Assembly: GCF_030686155.1 (NCBI RefSeq)
Contig: NZ_JAUPEV010000009.1
Coordinates: forward strand, 1 to 64,000
DNA: 64,000 nt
Reading direction: 5' to 3'
Origin: Helicobacter_J cappadocius
GTDB lineage: Bacteria; Campylobacterota; Campylobacteria; Campylobacterales; Helicobacteraceae
In this document: positions 52,049-61,579 of the stretch, one piece after another
Layout: every line of letters starts with the position of its first letter
Numbering within the stretch: the stretch's first letter is position 1
Program-made: the position numbers and the translations under genes
The notes under the pieces: generated by a model
Told to the model about the DNA's origin: nothing
Database searches by the model: none
The model's input: only the letters and a program-made list of their open reading frames with translations

Positions 52049-53512
52049 TTAGATATGACTGATATCAATTTTTGTAGGACTATAAGAACTCTCAACTTCT
52101 TGAGCAATATCTTCAAAACGAGTATAAATTCCACGATATTGAATTTTTATACTCCTAACTTCTCCATTTCTATTTTTTGCCAAAATAAGTTCTGCTGATT
52201 CTCCAAGTCCGCTATTTTTATGTTCCTCTTCCCTATTTCTTTTTAACTCATCTTGATATTCTTTATATTTTTTTTCATCTTCTTTTTTAAGTTTGGCAAG
52301 TTTATTTTCTTCATCTCTTCTTCTATAAACACCATCACGATACAAAAACAAAATTACATCAGCATCTTGCTCTATTGATCCAGATTCTCTTAGATCTGAA
52401 AGCATAGGTTTTTTGTCATCTCGAGATTCAAGAGAACGGTTTAATTGAGAAAGTGCTATGATTGGAATATCCAACTCTCTAGCGAGTGTTTTAAGACCAC
52501 GACTGATTTCAGATATTTCCTCGTGTCTTGCCATCTCATTCCTTCGACTGCTTCCTTTCATTAGTTGCAAATAATCTATAATGGCTATCTCTATATTTTG
52601 ATTTTGACTTTTGAGTTTTCTAAGCTTAGAACGAAGCTGATTAACCGTTAAAGAACTTCCATCATCAATATAAAAATCTTTTGAGCTTATCAAATCTGAA
52701 CAACGTGTCAATTCAGCCCATTGAGAGTCATCTAAATTTCCAACCTTGAGATCTTGAAGAGGGATATTCCCCATTGAAGAAAGCAACCTGAGCATCAGTT
52801 GTTCAGCAGGCATTTCCAAACTAAATGCCGCTACCCCCTTTCCTTGTCTGAGTAGAATTTTTTCAGCCATACTCAAAAATAAAGCTGTCTTACCCATAGA
52901 TGGTCTTGCACCAATAATAATAAGCTCACCCTTGTTAAACCCTGTAGTGAGACGATTAAGTTCTCTAAAACCTGTATCCAATCCTCTTAAAACATTATTT
53001 CCTCTAGACTTGAGTTCTTCGATCATGCCAATGGTACTTTTGACAATTTCTTGACTTTCTCTAAAATCGCTCTGTGTGTTTTTTATTGAAATGTTGTAAA
53101 TTTGTTTCTCTACATCATCTAAAATCTCTTCACTGCTAGTTCCAATATCAAGAGACTTTTCTCTTAAAAAATTTGCCAAAGAATGAAAATCCCTCTTAAT
53201 GGAGGCATTTTTGAGTTCTTTAATATAACCTTCAATATTAGCAATAGGGTTAGAAGAAATAATATACAAAAACTCCTCATCGCTTATCTTCTTGTTTCCA
53301 GAAAGTTTAGAACGTATCAAATCTTCATCTAGTGGAAGATCTTGTGCAAAAAGCTCCAAACAAGCTTCAAAAATATTTCTGTGTGGCTTGTGAAAAAAAT
53401 CCTTTGGTTCGAGCAAATCTTTAATTTCATCAAACTTGGCAGGATCAAAAATGATTGAGGAGATGACAACTCTCTCAATATTGATATTATGACTATTTGG
53501 TATTTCTAGCAT
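52049..53512 (-). CDS. dnaB: Replicative DNA helicase DnaB
   Basis: This 487-residue hexameric helicase unwinds DNA at the replication fork. The N-terminal domain (1-110) is followed by the RecA-like domain with Walker A GARPSMGKTA (about 207-216), AAFSLEMPAEQLMLRLLS, Walker B IAIIDYLQLM and the conserved IIALSQLNRSLE. A charged insertion (about 400-435, Lys/Glu-rich) lies before the C-terminal LAKNRNG motif; it is typical for Helicobacter DnaB. Full length. Confidence 0.96.
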   Translation of the reverse strand: MLEIPNSHNINIERVVISSIIFDPAKFDEIKDLLEPKDFFHKPHRNIFEACLELFAQDLPLDEDLIRSKLSGNKKISDEEFLYIISSNPIANIEGYIKELKNASIKRDFHSLANFLREKSLDIGTSSEEILDDVEKQIYNISIKNTQSDFRESQEIVKSTIGMIEELKSRGNNVLRGLDTGFRELNRLTTGFNKGELIIIGARPSMGKTALFLSMAEKILLRQGKGVAAFSLEMPAEQLMLRLLSSMGNIPLQDLKVGNLDDSQWAELTRCSDLISSKDFYIDDGSSLTVNQLRSKLRKLKSQNQNIEIAIIDYLQLMKGSSRRNEMARHEEISEISRGLKTLARELDIPIIALSQLNRSLESRDDKKPMLSDLRESGSIEQDADVILFLYRDGVYRRRDEENKLAKLKKEDEKKYKEYQDELKRNREEEHKNSGLGESAELILAKNRNGEVRSIKIQYRGIYTRFEDIAQEVESSYSPTKIDISHI

Positions 53513-53591
53513 TTTTTACCTATCAAAATTTTTTAGAATATTCTACTTAATTTTTAATTCTAAGATAATTAAACCAGCAAAAATCTAGATA

Positions 53592-54974
53592 CTAGATAAT
53601 ATTTTTGATGTTTTCTATGAGCTTCAAAGGCGTAAGTGCATAAGTAGTTTTTTCTTTTCTTCCACCAAATGAATGTGCTAAAGAAGCTGTTATGGTTGCT
53701 CTTATTCTATCATATCCCTGCACAATCAATGATCCAATCATTCCGCTAAGCACATCTCCACTCCCACCTTTAGCCAAAGCAGGTGTTCCAAAGGTGTTAA
53801 TATAAATTCTATCATCTTGTGCAATAAGCGTATTACTTCCTTTTAGCAAACATACAACATTTGGAAATTTTATGGCAAACTCCCTAAGGATTTCTATTTT
53901 ATTTTTAGATAATTCTTCCACGCCAATATCCGCAATTTTACAAATCTTCAATAATGACACAAATTCTTTTGGATGAGGGGTCAAAACTAGTTCTTTATGG
54001 GAGTGTATAATATCAACAATACATTCTTGATAAAACATATCTGCATCTAAAACACAAGGAATATGATACGGAATTTTTTCTATGTCAAATGGTAACTCTC
54101 CCATTCCCATTCCAATAACAAATGCCCCTGCATTATGTGGTATTTCTGTAGTGCTCATCAACTCGATAGGCTTTTCAAACCCTTTTCCCATAACACTCAC
54201 AAGACCAGCACCAAAAGCAAATCCTGCTAAAGCACTTAAAAGTCCTGCACCACTTTTATCACCCACATACACACATAAATGACCAAAATCCCCTTTATGT
54301 ACGTTGTTTGACTTTCGGCAAGGAAGCTCCATATCATTTTTTTCCAGTAGTTGCATATTGGAATCAACTTCATATAGCCTTCTGCTAACCCCCAGATCAC
54401 CTATAGTTACCTCTCCAATATAATCTTTTGCAATATCACTAAATAGACAGCTCTTCAACGCTCCCATACTCACTGTGTAATCAGCTATAAAAGCAACATT
54501 TTCTATATTTCCCTCTGTGTTGATACCACTTGGAATATCACAAGCAATTCTTATCCTAGCACTTTTATTCATCTCAGAAATTAGTTTTTGTATGTCTGCA
54601 GAGATATCCCCAACAAAACCACTTCCAAACAAACAATCTACTATCACATCGCAAGGCAAAATTTTCTTAATTCTTTCTATACCTGCTTCCACTGCCCTAT
54701 TATATTGAAGTTGGCACATTTTTGTTTTTGGTTCTTTAAAAACAAATACCCTTACAATATAGTCCCCCAAAAGCTTTCTAGCCAAAGCATACCCATCAGC
54801 ACCATTATTGCCACTGCCACAGACAATAGTAATAACGCTCATTTTATGCGTTATTTTTAAAATAAGGCTATAGAGTGAATTTGCGGCATTTTCTATTAAT
54901 ATTTCTTCATTTAAAATATACTTATCAATGCTTCTTTTGTCTAAGACCTCTAGGTTTTTGTAAATATTTTGCAT
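53592..54974 (-). CDS. nnr: Bifunctional NAD(P)H-hydrate epimerase/dehydratase
   Basis: This 460-residue repair enzyme restores damaged NAD(P)HX. The N-terminal YjeF domain (about 1-200) has VCGSGNNGADGYALARKL (epimerase). The C-terminal ribokinase-like domain has LTPHPKEFVSLL and GTPALAKGGSGDVLSGMIGS (ADP/ATP-dependent dehydratase). Both halves are complete. It sits 13 bases downstream of msrB and ends before dnaB, a coherent minus-strand run. Confidence 0.93.
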   Translation of the reverse strand: MQNIYKNLEVLDKRSIDKYILNEEILIENAANSLYSLILKITHKMSVITIVCGSGNNGADGYALARKLLGDYIVRVFVFKEPKTKMCQLQYNRAVEAGIERIKKILPCDVIVDCLFGSGFVGDISADIQKLISEMNKSARIRIACDIPSGINTEGNIENVAFIADYTVSMGALKSCLFSDIAKDYIGEVTIGDLGVSRRLYEVDSNMQLLEKNDMELPCRKSNNVHKGDFGHLCVYVGDKSGAGLLSALAGFAFGAGLVSVMGKGFEKPIELMSTTEIPHNAGAFVIGMGMGELPFDIEKIPYHIPCVLDADMFYQECIVDIIHSHKELVLTPHPKEFVSLLKICKIADIGVEELSKNKIEILREFAIKFPNVVCLLKGSNTLIAQDDRIYINTFGTPALAKGGSGDVLSGMIGSLIVQGYDRIRATITASLAHSFGGRKEKTTYALTPLKLIENIKNII

Positions 54975-54987
54975 TTTATGATACCCA

Positions 54988-55344
54988 TCAGGTTTTGGGA
55001 ATAAAACGAATAGAAAGGGAGTTTACACAATGTCTAGTATTTTTATCTGTATAGCCTTCCCCTATAAAAACGTGACCCAAATGTCCTCCGCATTTTGCAC
55101 ATACAATCTCAGTCCTACGACCATCAGCATCTAGGTGCCTTCTCACAGCATTTGGAATCTCATCGTCAAAACTTGGCCAACCACATCCAGATTTGAATTT
55201 TGCCTCCGAGGTATAAAGCTCTGAATTACATTGTCTGCAAACATACACTCCTTCTTTATAAAAGTCATTATACTCACCAGTAAACGGAGCTTCTGTAGAT
55301 TTTTCAACAATAATAGAATATTCTTGTGGGGTTAATTTATTCAT
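54988..55344 (-). CDS. msrB: Peptide-methionine (R)-S-oxide reductase
   Basis: This 118-residue cytosolic enzyme reduces methionine-R-sulfoxide. Structural zinc cysteines are in CRQCNS and CAKCGGHLGHVF. GCGWPSFDDEI is the substrate pocket and the catalytic Cys lies in RHCVNSLSIRF. It is a single-domain form; in some Helicobacter MsrB is fused to MsrA, but here no MsrA part is attached. It lies between the rplQ terminator and nnr. Confidence 0.93.
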   Translation of the reverse strand: MNKLTPQEYSIIVEKSTEAPFTGEYNDFYKEGVYVCRQCNSELYTSEAKFKSGCGWPSFDDEIPNAVRRHLDADGRRTEIVCAKCGGHLGHVFIGEGYTDKNTRHCVNSLSIRFIPKT

Positions 55345-55430
55345 TGTATTGACCTTGTTTGATTTTAGATAAATATATCACAAAAGTAAAAACAAGGAGA
55401 ATAAAAAAGAAAGATAATTTTTAAATAGAT

Positions 55431-55457
55431 ATAAAAAGATTCAGGGAACCCTGAATC
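55431..55457 (-). terminator. Intrinsic terminator of the alpha operon after rplQ
   Basis: On the minus strand GATTCAGGG-TT-CCCTGAATC forms a 9-bp perfect stem (55438-55457) followed by TTTTTAT (55437-55431). The stem starts within the rplQ stop codon, so release and termination are in the closest possible proximity. Confidence 0.88.
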
Positions 55458-55806
55458 AAACAAATTCTATAATTGCCATTGTAGAGGCATCACCTCTTCT
55501 TATGCGAGTTCTTTGAATTCTCGTATAACCACCTTTTCTATCTACGTACTTAGGTGCAATTTCAGCAATCAATTTCTTTGTTGCTTCTTTGTGTTGTAAA
55601 TAGGCAAATACAAAGCGATGAGAATTAAAATCAGCAACTCTAGCAACGGTTACTAATTTTTCTATATAAGACTGAAGCTCTTTTGCCTTAAAAACTCCTG
55701 TCTCTATCTTGTTGTTTTGGATAAGTGCTATAGCTAGATTTTTCAGTAAAGCTTTTCTATGAGAAGAAGTTCTACCAAGCTTTCTATATCCGTGATTATG
55801 TCTCAT
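55456..55806 (-). CDS. rplQ: Ribosomal protein bL17
   Basis: This 116-residue protein has the standard opening MRHNHGYRKLGRTSSHRKAL and the late YTRIQRTRIRRGDASTMAII. It is last in the alpha operon; its stop lies in the terminator stem. Length is normal (about 116-120). Confidence 0.97.
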   Translation of the reverse strand: MRHNHGYRKLGRTSSHRKALLKNLAIALIQNNKIETGVFKAKELQSYIEKLVTVARVADFNSHRFVFAYLQHKEATKKLIAEIAPKYVDRKGGYTRIQRTRIRRGDASTMAIIEFV

Positions 55807-55815
55807 TTTTTCTCC

Positions 55816-56820
55816 TTAGCTTTTCATTTTTGTAATTTTTTTACTCAAGGATGATTTTACTTCTTCAGGAAGCTCACTTCCTACAGGATATCCCAACTCT
55901 TGAAGTTTTTCAGCAATTTCATCATAAGATTTCTTGCCCATATTTTTAATATTTTTAAGTTCATTTTCGCTCATTAAAACCATTTCACCAATATATCTAA
56001 TACCTGTCCTATCTAGACAATTAAAACATCTAGCACTCAAATTAAGTGTATCAATTTTAATCATCAAATCCTTGAGCTCAACTGTTTCCTCCAAAGAATT
56101 TTTCGATGCTAAAGGGACTGAGCTTATATCAGCACCAAAAATACTCATTTGAGAATGCATAATAGCAATAGCTTCTTTAAAGGCAACATAAGGTTCAATT
56201 TGTCCATCTGTCTCAATATCAAAAACGATTTTTTCATAAGTTGGATTATCCTCAACTAATACATTTTCAATTTCATAAACTGCTCTCTTTACGGGAGTAA
56301 AATAAGCATCTAATGGAATATAATTCTCAGGAATAATCCCTCTAATATCCTCACTAGGAACATATCCTATACCTTTTTGAACAATAATAGAAAAGTTAAG
56401 AACAGCATCTTCGTTGATAGTAGCCAAATAAGAATCCTTATTTGCGACATCCAAAATATCATTTTCAAGATCAGCTCCAGTCAAACTCATAGGACCCTTA
56501 AAAGAGTAATCAACTATAACCTGACCATCATTTTCTAGTGCTTTATTAATAAACCGAATATTTTTTAAATTTACAATAAAAGGTGATACATCTTCAGAAA
56601 TACCCCTCACAGAATCAAACTCGTGAGCCACTCCTTCAATTTTTAATGCTATAGGAGCATAACCTACAGAACTTGAAAGCAATAGTCTTCTGACAGGATG
56701 TGCCAATGTGATTGCATAGCCAGATTCAAATGGATATGCCGATATTCTAATTCTGTTCTTACCGATCTCTTCTATATTAATATCCGTAGGAATATAGGGA
56801 GCTATTTTAATAGTTTTCAT
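55816..56820 (-). CDS. rpoA: RNA polymerase alpha subunit
   Basis: This 334-residue subunit starts polymerase assembly through its N-terminal domain (ESGYAITLAHPVRRLLLSSS) and contacts promoters and activators through alpha-CTD (NCLDRTGIRYIGEMVLMSEN, LKNIKNMGKKSYDEIAEKL). Linker length is normal. It is 9 bases upstream of rplQ and 15 bases after rpsD. Confidence 0.97.
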   Translation of the reverse strand: MKTIKIAPYIPTDINIEEIGKNRIRISAYPFESGYAITLAHPVRRLLLSSSVGYAPIALKIEGVAHEFDSVRGISEDVSPFIVNLKNIRFINKALENDGQVIVDYSFKGPMSLTGADLENDILDVANKDSYLATINEDAVLNFSIIVQKGIGYVPSEDIRGIIPENYIPLDAYFTPVKRAVYEIENVLVEDNPTYEKIVFDIETDGQIEPYVAFKEAIAIMHSQMSIFGADISSVPLASKNSLEETVELKDLMIKIDTLNLSARCFNCLDRTGIRYIGEMVLMSENELKNIKNMGKKSYDEIAEKLQELGYPVGSELPEEVKSSLSKKITKMKS

Positions 56821-56835
56821 TCTTTCACCACCTAA

Positions 56836-57462
56836 TTATTTAGAATACAACTCGACAATGAGCCTTTCCTCTATGGGAATCACAACTTCTTCTCGCTCGG
56901 GATAACGTGTAAAGATGCCAAATTTTTTATCTTTATCAACGTCTACCCAAGGAGATATGCCTGTTTGAGATGTTAATTCTATTGCCCGAATTACTTGGGC
57001 ATTATTCTTTGTTCTTTCCATTACTTCAATCTTTTGTCCTGATTTTACAAAATAAGAAGGAATATCTACTTTTTTACCATCTACCAAAATATGTCCATGC
57101 GTAACCAATTGACGTGCAAATCTCCTTGTGGTTGCAAACCCCATTCTATAGACAACATTATCAAGTCTTCTTTCTATTAAACGAATAAGATTTTCACCTG
57201 TATTTCCATCAAGTCTATTTGCTTCCACAAATATAGATCTGAATTGTTTTTCTGAAATTCCATACATTGCCTTAGCTTTTTGTTTTTCTCGAAGCTGTAA
57301 GCCATATTCAGATATCTTACCTCTTCTTTGGCCATGCTGACCGGGTCCATAAGGTCTTTTATCTAAAGCACTCTTACCCGCCAATCTTCTCTCGCCTTTT
57401 AGAGCTAAAGAAACTCCAAATCTTCTTTCTAACTTTTCAACTGGTCCTCTATATCTAGCCAT
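56836..57462 (-). CDS. rpsD: Ribosomal protein uS4
   Basis: This 208-residue 30S assembly protein has the MARYRGPVEKLERRFGVSLA start, the S4 RNA-binding domain RLDNVVYRMGFATTRRFARQ and LVTHGHILVDGKKVDIPSYF. Complete. Confidence 0.97.
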   Translation of the reverse strand: MARYRGPVEKLERRFGVSLALKGERRLAGKSALDKRPYGPGQHGQRRGKISEYGLQLREKQKAKAMYGISEKQFRSIFVEANRLDGNTGENLIRLIERRLDNVVYRMGFATTRRFARQLVTHGHILVDGKKVDIPSYFVKSGQKIEVMERTKNNAQVIRAIELTSQTGISPWVDVDKDKKFGIFTRYPEREEVVIPIEERLIVELYSK

Positions 57463-57473
57463 TATTATCTCCC

Positions 57474-57869
57474 TTATACTCTTCTTCTTTTAGGAGGTCT
57501 ACAACCATTGTGTGGCAATGGGGTTACATCCTTTATCCAAAGAACCTTAATACCCTCTATTGTTCCGACACTTTTTACAGCTGTCTCTCTGCCACTACCA
57601 GGTCCTTGAACCTTAATACCCACTTCTTTAATACCGTGTTCTTTTGCCTTTGCCATAGCACTCTCTACTGCTTGCTGTGCTGCATAAGGAGTAGATTTTT
57701 TCGAACCCTTAAATCCCAATCCTCCAGCTGTGGACCAACATATAACATTGCCCATTTCATCAGTAATAGTAACATTAGTATTGTTAAATGAAGCAGATAT
57801 GCAAACAACGCCCCTAGCTATATTTTTTTTGACAATTCTTTTTTTAGTTGACGTATTTCTTTTAGCCAT
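57474..57869 (-). CDS. rpsK: Ribosomal protein uS11
   Basis: This 131-residue protein of the 30S platform has GVVCISASFNNTNVTITDEM, CWSTAGGLGFKGSKKSTPYA and the C-terminal PLPHNGCRPPKRRRV. Complete. 12 bases from rpsM. Confidence 0.97.
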   Translation of the reverse strand: MAKRNTSTKKRIVKKNIARGVVCISASFNNTNVTITDEMGNVICWSTAGGLGFKGSKKSTPYAAQQAVESAMAKAKEHGIKEVGIKVQGPGSGRETAVKSVGTIEGIKVLWIKDVTPLPHNGCRPPKRRRV

Positions 57870-57881
57870 AATTCAGTCTCC

Positions 57882-58244
57882 TTATTTGCTACCTACTGTT
57901 TTCTTCTTACCTTTTCTAGTACGAGCATTATTTTTAGTTGTTTGACCTCGTACTGGTAAGCCTTTTCGATGTCGAAGACCACGATAGTTACCTAAATCCA
58001 TTAATGATTTAATATCCATCTGAACTTTTTTTCTCAAATCACCCTCGACTATGTAGCCCTCTTGAATTTTCTTAGCAATTGCAGAGACTTCATCTTCGCT
58101 GAGATCATTAACTCGCTTATCAAAAGAAATATTTACAGCATTTAAAATGTCTCTTGAACTTTTAAGTCCAACTCCATAAATATATGTTAGAGCGTATTCA
58201 ACTCTTTTCTTTTTTGGCAAATCTACACCAGCAATCCTAGCCAT
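57882..58244 (-). CDS. rpsM: Ribosomal protein uS13
   Basis: This 120-residue 30S head protein has MARIAGVDLPKKKRVEYALT and the tRNA/16S-contacting GLRHRKGLPVRGQTTKNNAR. Complete; starts 3 bases after rpmJ. Confidence 0.97.
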   Translation of the reverse strand: MARIAGVDLPKKKRVEYALTYIYGVGLKSSRDILNAVNISFDKRVNDLSEDEVSAIAKKIQEGYIVEGDLRKKVQMDIKSLMDLGNYRGLRHRKGLPVRGQTTKNNARTRKGKKKTVGSK

Positions 58245-58247
58245 ATT

Positions 58248-58361
58248 TTATCCTTGTCTTTGTTTATGTTTTGGAGTTGAGCATATCACTCGAACTACAC
58301 CTTTTCTCTTGATAACCTTACACTTATCACACATTTTCTTGACCGAAGGTCGAACTTTCAT
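58248..58361 (-). CDS. rpmJ: Ribosomal protein bL36
   Basis: A 37-residue frame from ATG 58361 to TAA 58250-58248, too short for many gene finders. It reads MKVRPSVKKMCDKCKVIKRK then GVVRVICSTPKHKQRQG, the zinc-type (C+) bL36 with Cys11, Cys14, Cys27 and His32. AAGGAGAT precedes the start. The zinc form is the single copy visible here. Confidence 0.96.
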   Translation of the reverse strand: MKVRPSVKKMCDKCKVIKRKGVVRVICSTPKHKQRQG

Positions 58362-58401
58362 TGTATCTCCTTAATTTGATAGCAAAAGCACGGTATTTTA
58401 A

Positions 58402-58422
58402 AGTCTGTTTCTATTCCAGACT
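58402..58422 (-). other. Short stem-loop between infA and rpmJ
   Basis: AGTCTG (58402-58407) and CAGACT (58417-58422) form a 6-bp stem flanked by T/A runs in the 119-base gap. It could be a weak terminator or attenuator or an RNA processing site between the spc and alpha parts. Confidence 0.3.
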
Positions 58423-58480
58423 AAAAAGCTGTGATTTTAACTAAAATAAGTTTAAAACCTTCTTAGCTATAATCGAAATT

Positions 58481-58699
58481 CTACTTGTATCTGAAAGTGA
58501 TACGTCCCTTATCCAAACTGTATGGAGTAAGTTCTAGTTTCACTTTATCTCCAGGTAGTATCTTAATATAATGCATTCTCATTTTACCTGCAATATGACA
58601 CAATACCACATGCTTATTATCAAGTTCAACCTTAAAGGTTGCGTTAGGCAATGCTTCAATCACCTTACCATCAATCTCTATAACATCATCTTTTGCCAT
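58481..58699 (-). CDS. infA: Translation initiation factor IF-1
   Basis: This 72-residue OB-fold protein covers the ribosomal A site during initiation. KDDVIEIDGKVIEALPNATF and CHIAGKMRMHYIKILPGDKV are standard. It lies 2 bases downstream of map. Complete. Confidence 0.97.
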   Translation of the reverse strand: MAKDDVIEIDGKVIEALPNATFKVELDNKHVVLCHIAGKMRMHYIKILPGDKVKLELTPYSLDKGRITFRYK

Positions 58700-58701
58700 T
58701 T

Positions 58702-59460
58702 TTATATCTCCGTAAGTATTTCAGCTTTTCCACCAACTATTGCTATGGTATGCTCATAGTGAGAACCATTTAAACCATCAACAGAAGTTACCGACCATTT
58801 ATCATTCAAAATTCTAGGTTCCCCATCTCTTTGACAAATCATAGGCTCAAGACAAAAAATCATTCCTTCTTTTATTTTTGGGCCAGAGGCAATTACATTA
58901 GTTTCTAAATAATTTGGAATTTCCGGCTCTTCATGTGGCTTCCTACCAATTCCATGACCACAAAAACCTCGTAGTGGAACAAAGCCTTTTTTTAATATAG
59001 ACTGCTCAATTATTTTACTGAGTTCTTTAAATCTTAAACCAGTGGTTATACTTTTAATAGCTTCATACAAAGTATCTTTTGCACAAGCTATCAAATCTAA
59101 ATCTTTTGAAGATATCTTACCAACACCCACGCTAATGGCTGCATCACCATACCAACCATCAAGTTCAACGCCTACATCAAAACCTACAATATCCCCCTCC
59201 TTAAGAGCATAGTTAGTTGGAATTCCATGAATAATAACCTCATTCACAGAGATACAAACTGCATTTGGAAATCCATATAAACCCTTAAATGCTGGTCTAG
59301 CTCCAAAAGACCTAATAAAATCTTCTGCTATTTTATCAAGTTCTAAAAGGGTTATTCCCACTTGAGTATTTCTTTTCAAAAGCTCCAGCGTCTGCCCAAC
59401 AATTTTATTTGGTTTGCGTAAAAATTCTATTTCTTTTTTATTTCTAATACTTATAGACAC
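58702..59460 (-). CDS. map: Methionine aminopeptidase, type I
   Basis: This 252-residue metalloprotease removes the initiator methionine. The first metal Asp lies in GDIVGFDVGVELDGWYGDAA, the His in GFCGHGIGRKPHEEPEIPNY, and the two Glu in FCLEPMI and the end-region HYEHTIAI. It overlaps secY by one base, the conserved secY-map-infA order. Confidence 0.96.
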   Translation of the reverse strand: MSISIRNKKEIEFLRKPNKIVGQTLELLKRNTQVGITLLELDKIAEDFIRSFGARPAFKGLYGFPNAVCISVNEVIIHGIPTNYALKEGDIVGFDVGVELDGWYGDAAISVGVGKISSKDLDLIACAKDTLYEAIKSITTGLRFKELSKIIEQSILKKGFVPLRGFCGHGIGRKPHEEPEIPNYLETNVIASGPKIKEGMIFCLEPMICQRDGEPRILNDKWSVTSVDGLNGSHYEHTIAIVGGKAEILTEI

Positions 59461-60719
59461 TAAAAACCTACCGCACTCAAAGTCTTGTATTTATTCATAT
59501 AAACCTGAGCTTCTATTTTTCTCATCGTATCAATCGCAACTTGGACGACAATAAGAACTGCCGTTCCTCCAAAATAAAAAGGAACACCCATTCCTTTTAC
59601 AAGTATCCAAGGAAGTGTTGAAATAAGTGCTAGATATAAAGAACCCCAAAAAGTCAAGTTTCCAGCAACTGAATTCAGAAAAGATGAAGTTCCTTCACCT
59701 GGTCTCATTCCAGGTATATAGCCACCTTGTCGTTTTAAATTATCTGCAATATCTTTCGAATTGAAAACGATTGAAGAGTAAAAATAAGCAAAAAATATCA
59801 CGAGCAAAAACATCAAAATATTATAAGCATAACCATTAGGACTTAAAAAATCAGCTATTGCCTGAATAGTTGGATTTGATGAGGCTTGCAAGATTGTAGA
59901 GGGAAAAACTAACAAAGCAGAAGCAAAAATCGGAGGAATAACACCACTCAAATTCAACTTGATTGGAATATAGTTCATGATACGTTTATTTTGATTTTGC
60001 ATAATGACTTTTCTCGCATAAGAAACAGGTATTCTTCTTTCTGCTAATTCGACATAAATAATAACAAACACTGTAGCCAGAACAATAGCAAATATGGCAA
60101 TTAGCACCAAAAAATTAATCTCTCCAGTGTTGGCAAGGTTAAAGGTTCCTCCGATAGCAGCAGGTATTCCTGAAACAATACCGCCAAAAATAATCAAGCT
60201 GATTCCATTTCCTACACCTCTTTGAGTAATTTGTTCTCCTATCCACATTAAAAGCATTGTTCCTGTCAGCATGGAAAAGACCGCTATAATTAAGAAAGTT
60301 TGCATATCTATCATAATAGCACCATTTGGACCGGTACCGATACTTCGAAGACCAAAAGAAACACTCACTGCCTGAATAATAGTGATAAAAATAGTTGCAT
60401 AACGGACAATTTGCATATATTTTTGCATACCATCACGTTCTTTTTTCATTTTTGCTAGATTGGGGAATGTTGCAGCTAAAAGCTCCATAACAATAGAAGC
60501 TGTGATATATGGCATTATGCCTAGTGAAATAATGCTAAGTCTAGATACAGCATTACCGCTAAACATATTAAATAAGCCAAGTGCATTCCCAGAGTTATTG
60601 TCAAAAAAAGCTTTGATCTCGGCCAAATCAACCCCGGGTATAGGAATATACGCCAAAATTCTATACAAAAACAAGAATCCAAGCGTAATCAGAATCTTAC
60701 CGACAATTGCTCTGCTCAT
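59460..60719 (-). CDS. secY: Preprotein translocase subunit SecY
   Basis: This 419-residue, ten-helix protein forms the Sec channel. GIMPYITASIVMELLAATFP, the plug/TM2 region, RGVGNGISLIIFGGIVSGIP and the C5 loop QGGYIPGMRPGEGTSSFLN are conserved. It overlaps rplO and map by one base each. Complete. Confidence 0.97.
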   Translation of the reverse strand: MSRAIVGKILITLGFLFLYRILAYIPIPGVDLAEIKAFFDNNSGNALGLFNMFSGNAVSRLSIISLGIMPYITASIVMELLAATFPNLAKMKKERDGMQKYMQIVRYATIFITIIQAVSVSFGLRSIGTGPNGAIMIDMQTFLIIAVFSMLTGTMLLMWIGEQITQRGVGNGISLIIFGGIVSGIPAAIGGTFNLANTGEINFLVLIAIFAIVLATVFVIIYVELAERRIPVSYARKVIMQNQNKRIMNYIPIKLNLSGVIPPIFASALLVFPSTILQASSNPTIQAIADFLSPNGYAYNILMFLLVIFFAYFYSSIVFNSKDIADNLKRQGGYIPGMRPGEGTSSFLNSVAGNLTFWGSLYLALISTLPWILVKGMGVPFYFGGTAVLIVVQVAIDTMRKIEAQVYMNKYKTLSAVGF

Positions 60720-61120
60720 TATTTTAGCCCACTAGTTTTGATCTTTTCATCTTTGATTTTAGAGACTAATTTACTTGCATCAGTTCCAATGATCTTAATC
60801 TTTTCTATATAGCCTGGAAATTTATGGATTTCTCTGATTGATTCAAAAGTGATTTCAGACAAATCGGCAATATTTTTAAATTTATCAATATTGATAACAT
60901 AAGGCTTCTGAATCTTAGTTCGAAACCCAATCTTTGGCAATCTTCTCTGAAGTGGCTGTTGTCCGCCCTCAAAACCTCTTTTTGCCTTATAACCACTTCT
61001 AGCAGTTTGACCTTTTCCACCTCTTGTGGAAGTCTTTCCCATGCCACTACCCTGCCCTCTACCGACTCTTTTTATATCTTTTACACTACCATGAGCTGGT
61101 TTTATTTTTTCTAACGCCAT
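60719..61120 (-). CDS. rplO: Ribosomal protein uL15
   Basis: This 133-residue 50S protein has the glycine/arginine-rich N-terminus (RVGRGQGSGMGKTSTRGGKG) and GGQQPLQRRLPKIGF. Slightly short (E. coli 144), normal for Helicobacter. Confidence 0.97.
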   Translation of the reverse strand: MALEKIKPAHGSVKDIKRVGRGQGSGMGKTSTRGGKGQTARSGYKAKRGFEGGQQPLQRRLPKIGFRTKIQKPYVINIDKFKNIADLSEITFESIREIHKFPGYIEKIKIIGTDASKLVSKIKDEKIKTSGLK

Positions 61121-61129
61121 AAAAACTCC

Positions 61130-61570
61130 TTATGCCTTAATTCTAGCAAGTGCGTCAATTGTCGCCCTAACAACATTATAAGGATTATTTGATCCCAGAG
61201 ACTTAGTCAAAATGTCCTTAATTCCAGCCAATTCAATTACAGGTCTAGCAGATCCTCCAGCAATAACTCCGGTTCCTTCACTTGCAGGTTTTAATAATAT
61301 TTTACTTGCATTATATTTATGCTCAATATCATGTGCAATCGTTGTACCCTTAATACTGACTTGAATAATATTTTTAAATGCGTCATCAACTGCTTTTTTT
61401 ATGGCATCTGGGACTTCTTTTGCTTTGCCTAATCCAAACCCTACAAGTCCATTTTTATTTCCAACAACAACAAGTGCATTGAATCTAAACCTTCTACCAC
61501 CTTTTACAACTTTTGTAACTCTTCCGATATTTACAACAACTTCGTTAAATTCTTCTCTATTAATTTCCAT
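61130..61570 (-). CDS. rpsE: Ribosomal protein uS5
   Basis: This 146-residue 30S accuracy protein has VVKGGRRFRFNALVVVGNKN, GLVGFGLGKAKEVPDAIKKA and LLKPASEGTGVIAGG. Shorter at the N-terminus than E. coli (167), as in other Helicobacter. Confidence 0.97.
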   Translation of the reverse strand: MEINREEFNEVVVNIGRVTKVVKGGRRFRFNALVVVGNKNGLVGFGLGKAKEVPDAIKKAVDDAFKNIIQVSIKGTTIAHDIEHKYNASKILLKPASEGTGVIAGGSARPVIELAGIKDILTKSLGSNNPYNVVRATIDALARIKA

Positions 61571-61579
61571 ATTCTTCCT

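Noticed and set aside
58468..58473. TATAAT on the plus strand between rpmJ and infA
   Set aside because: It points away from all genes in this block; most likely a chance word in AT-rich DNA.
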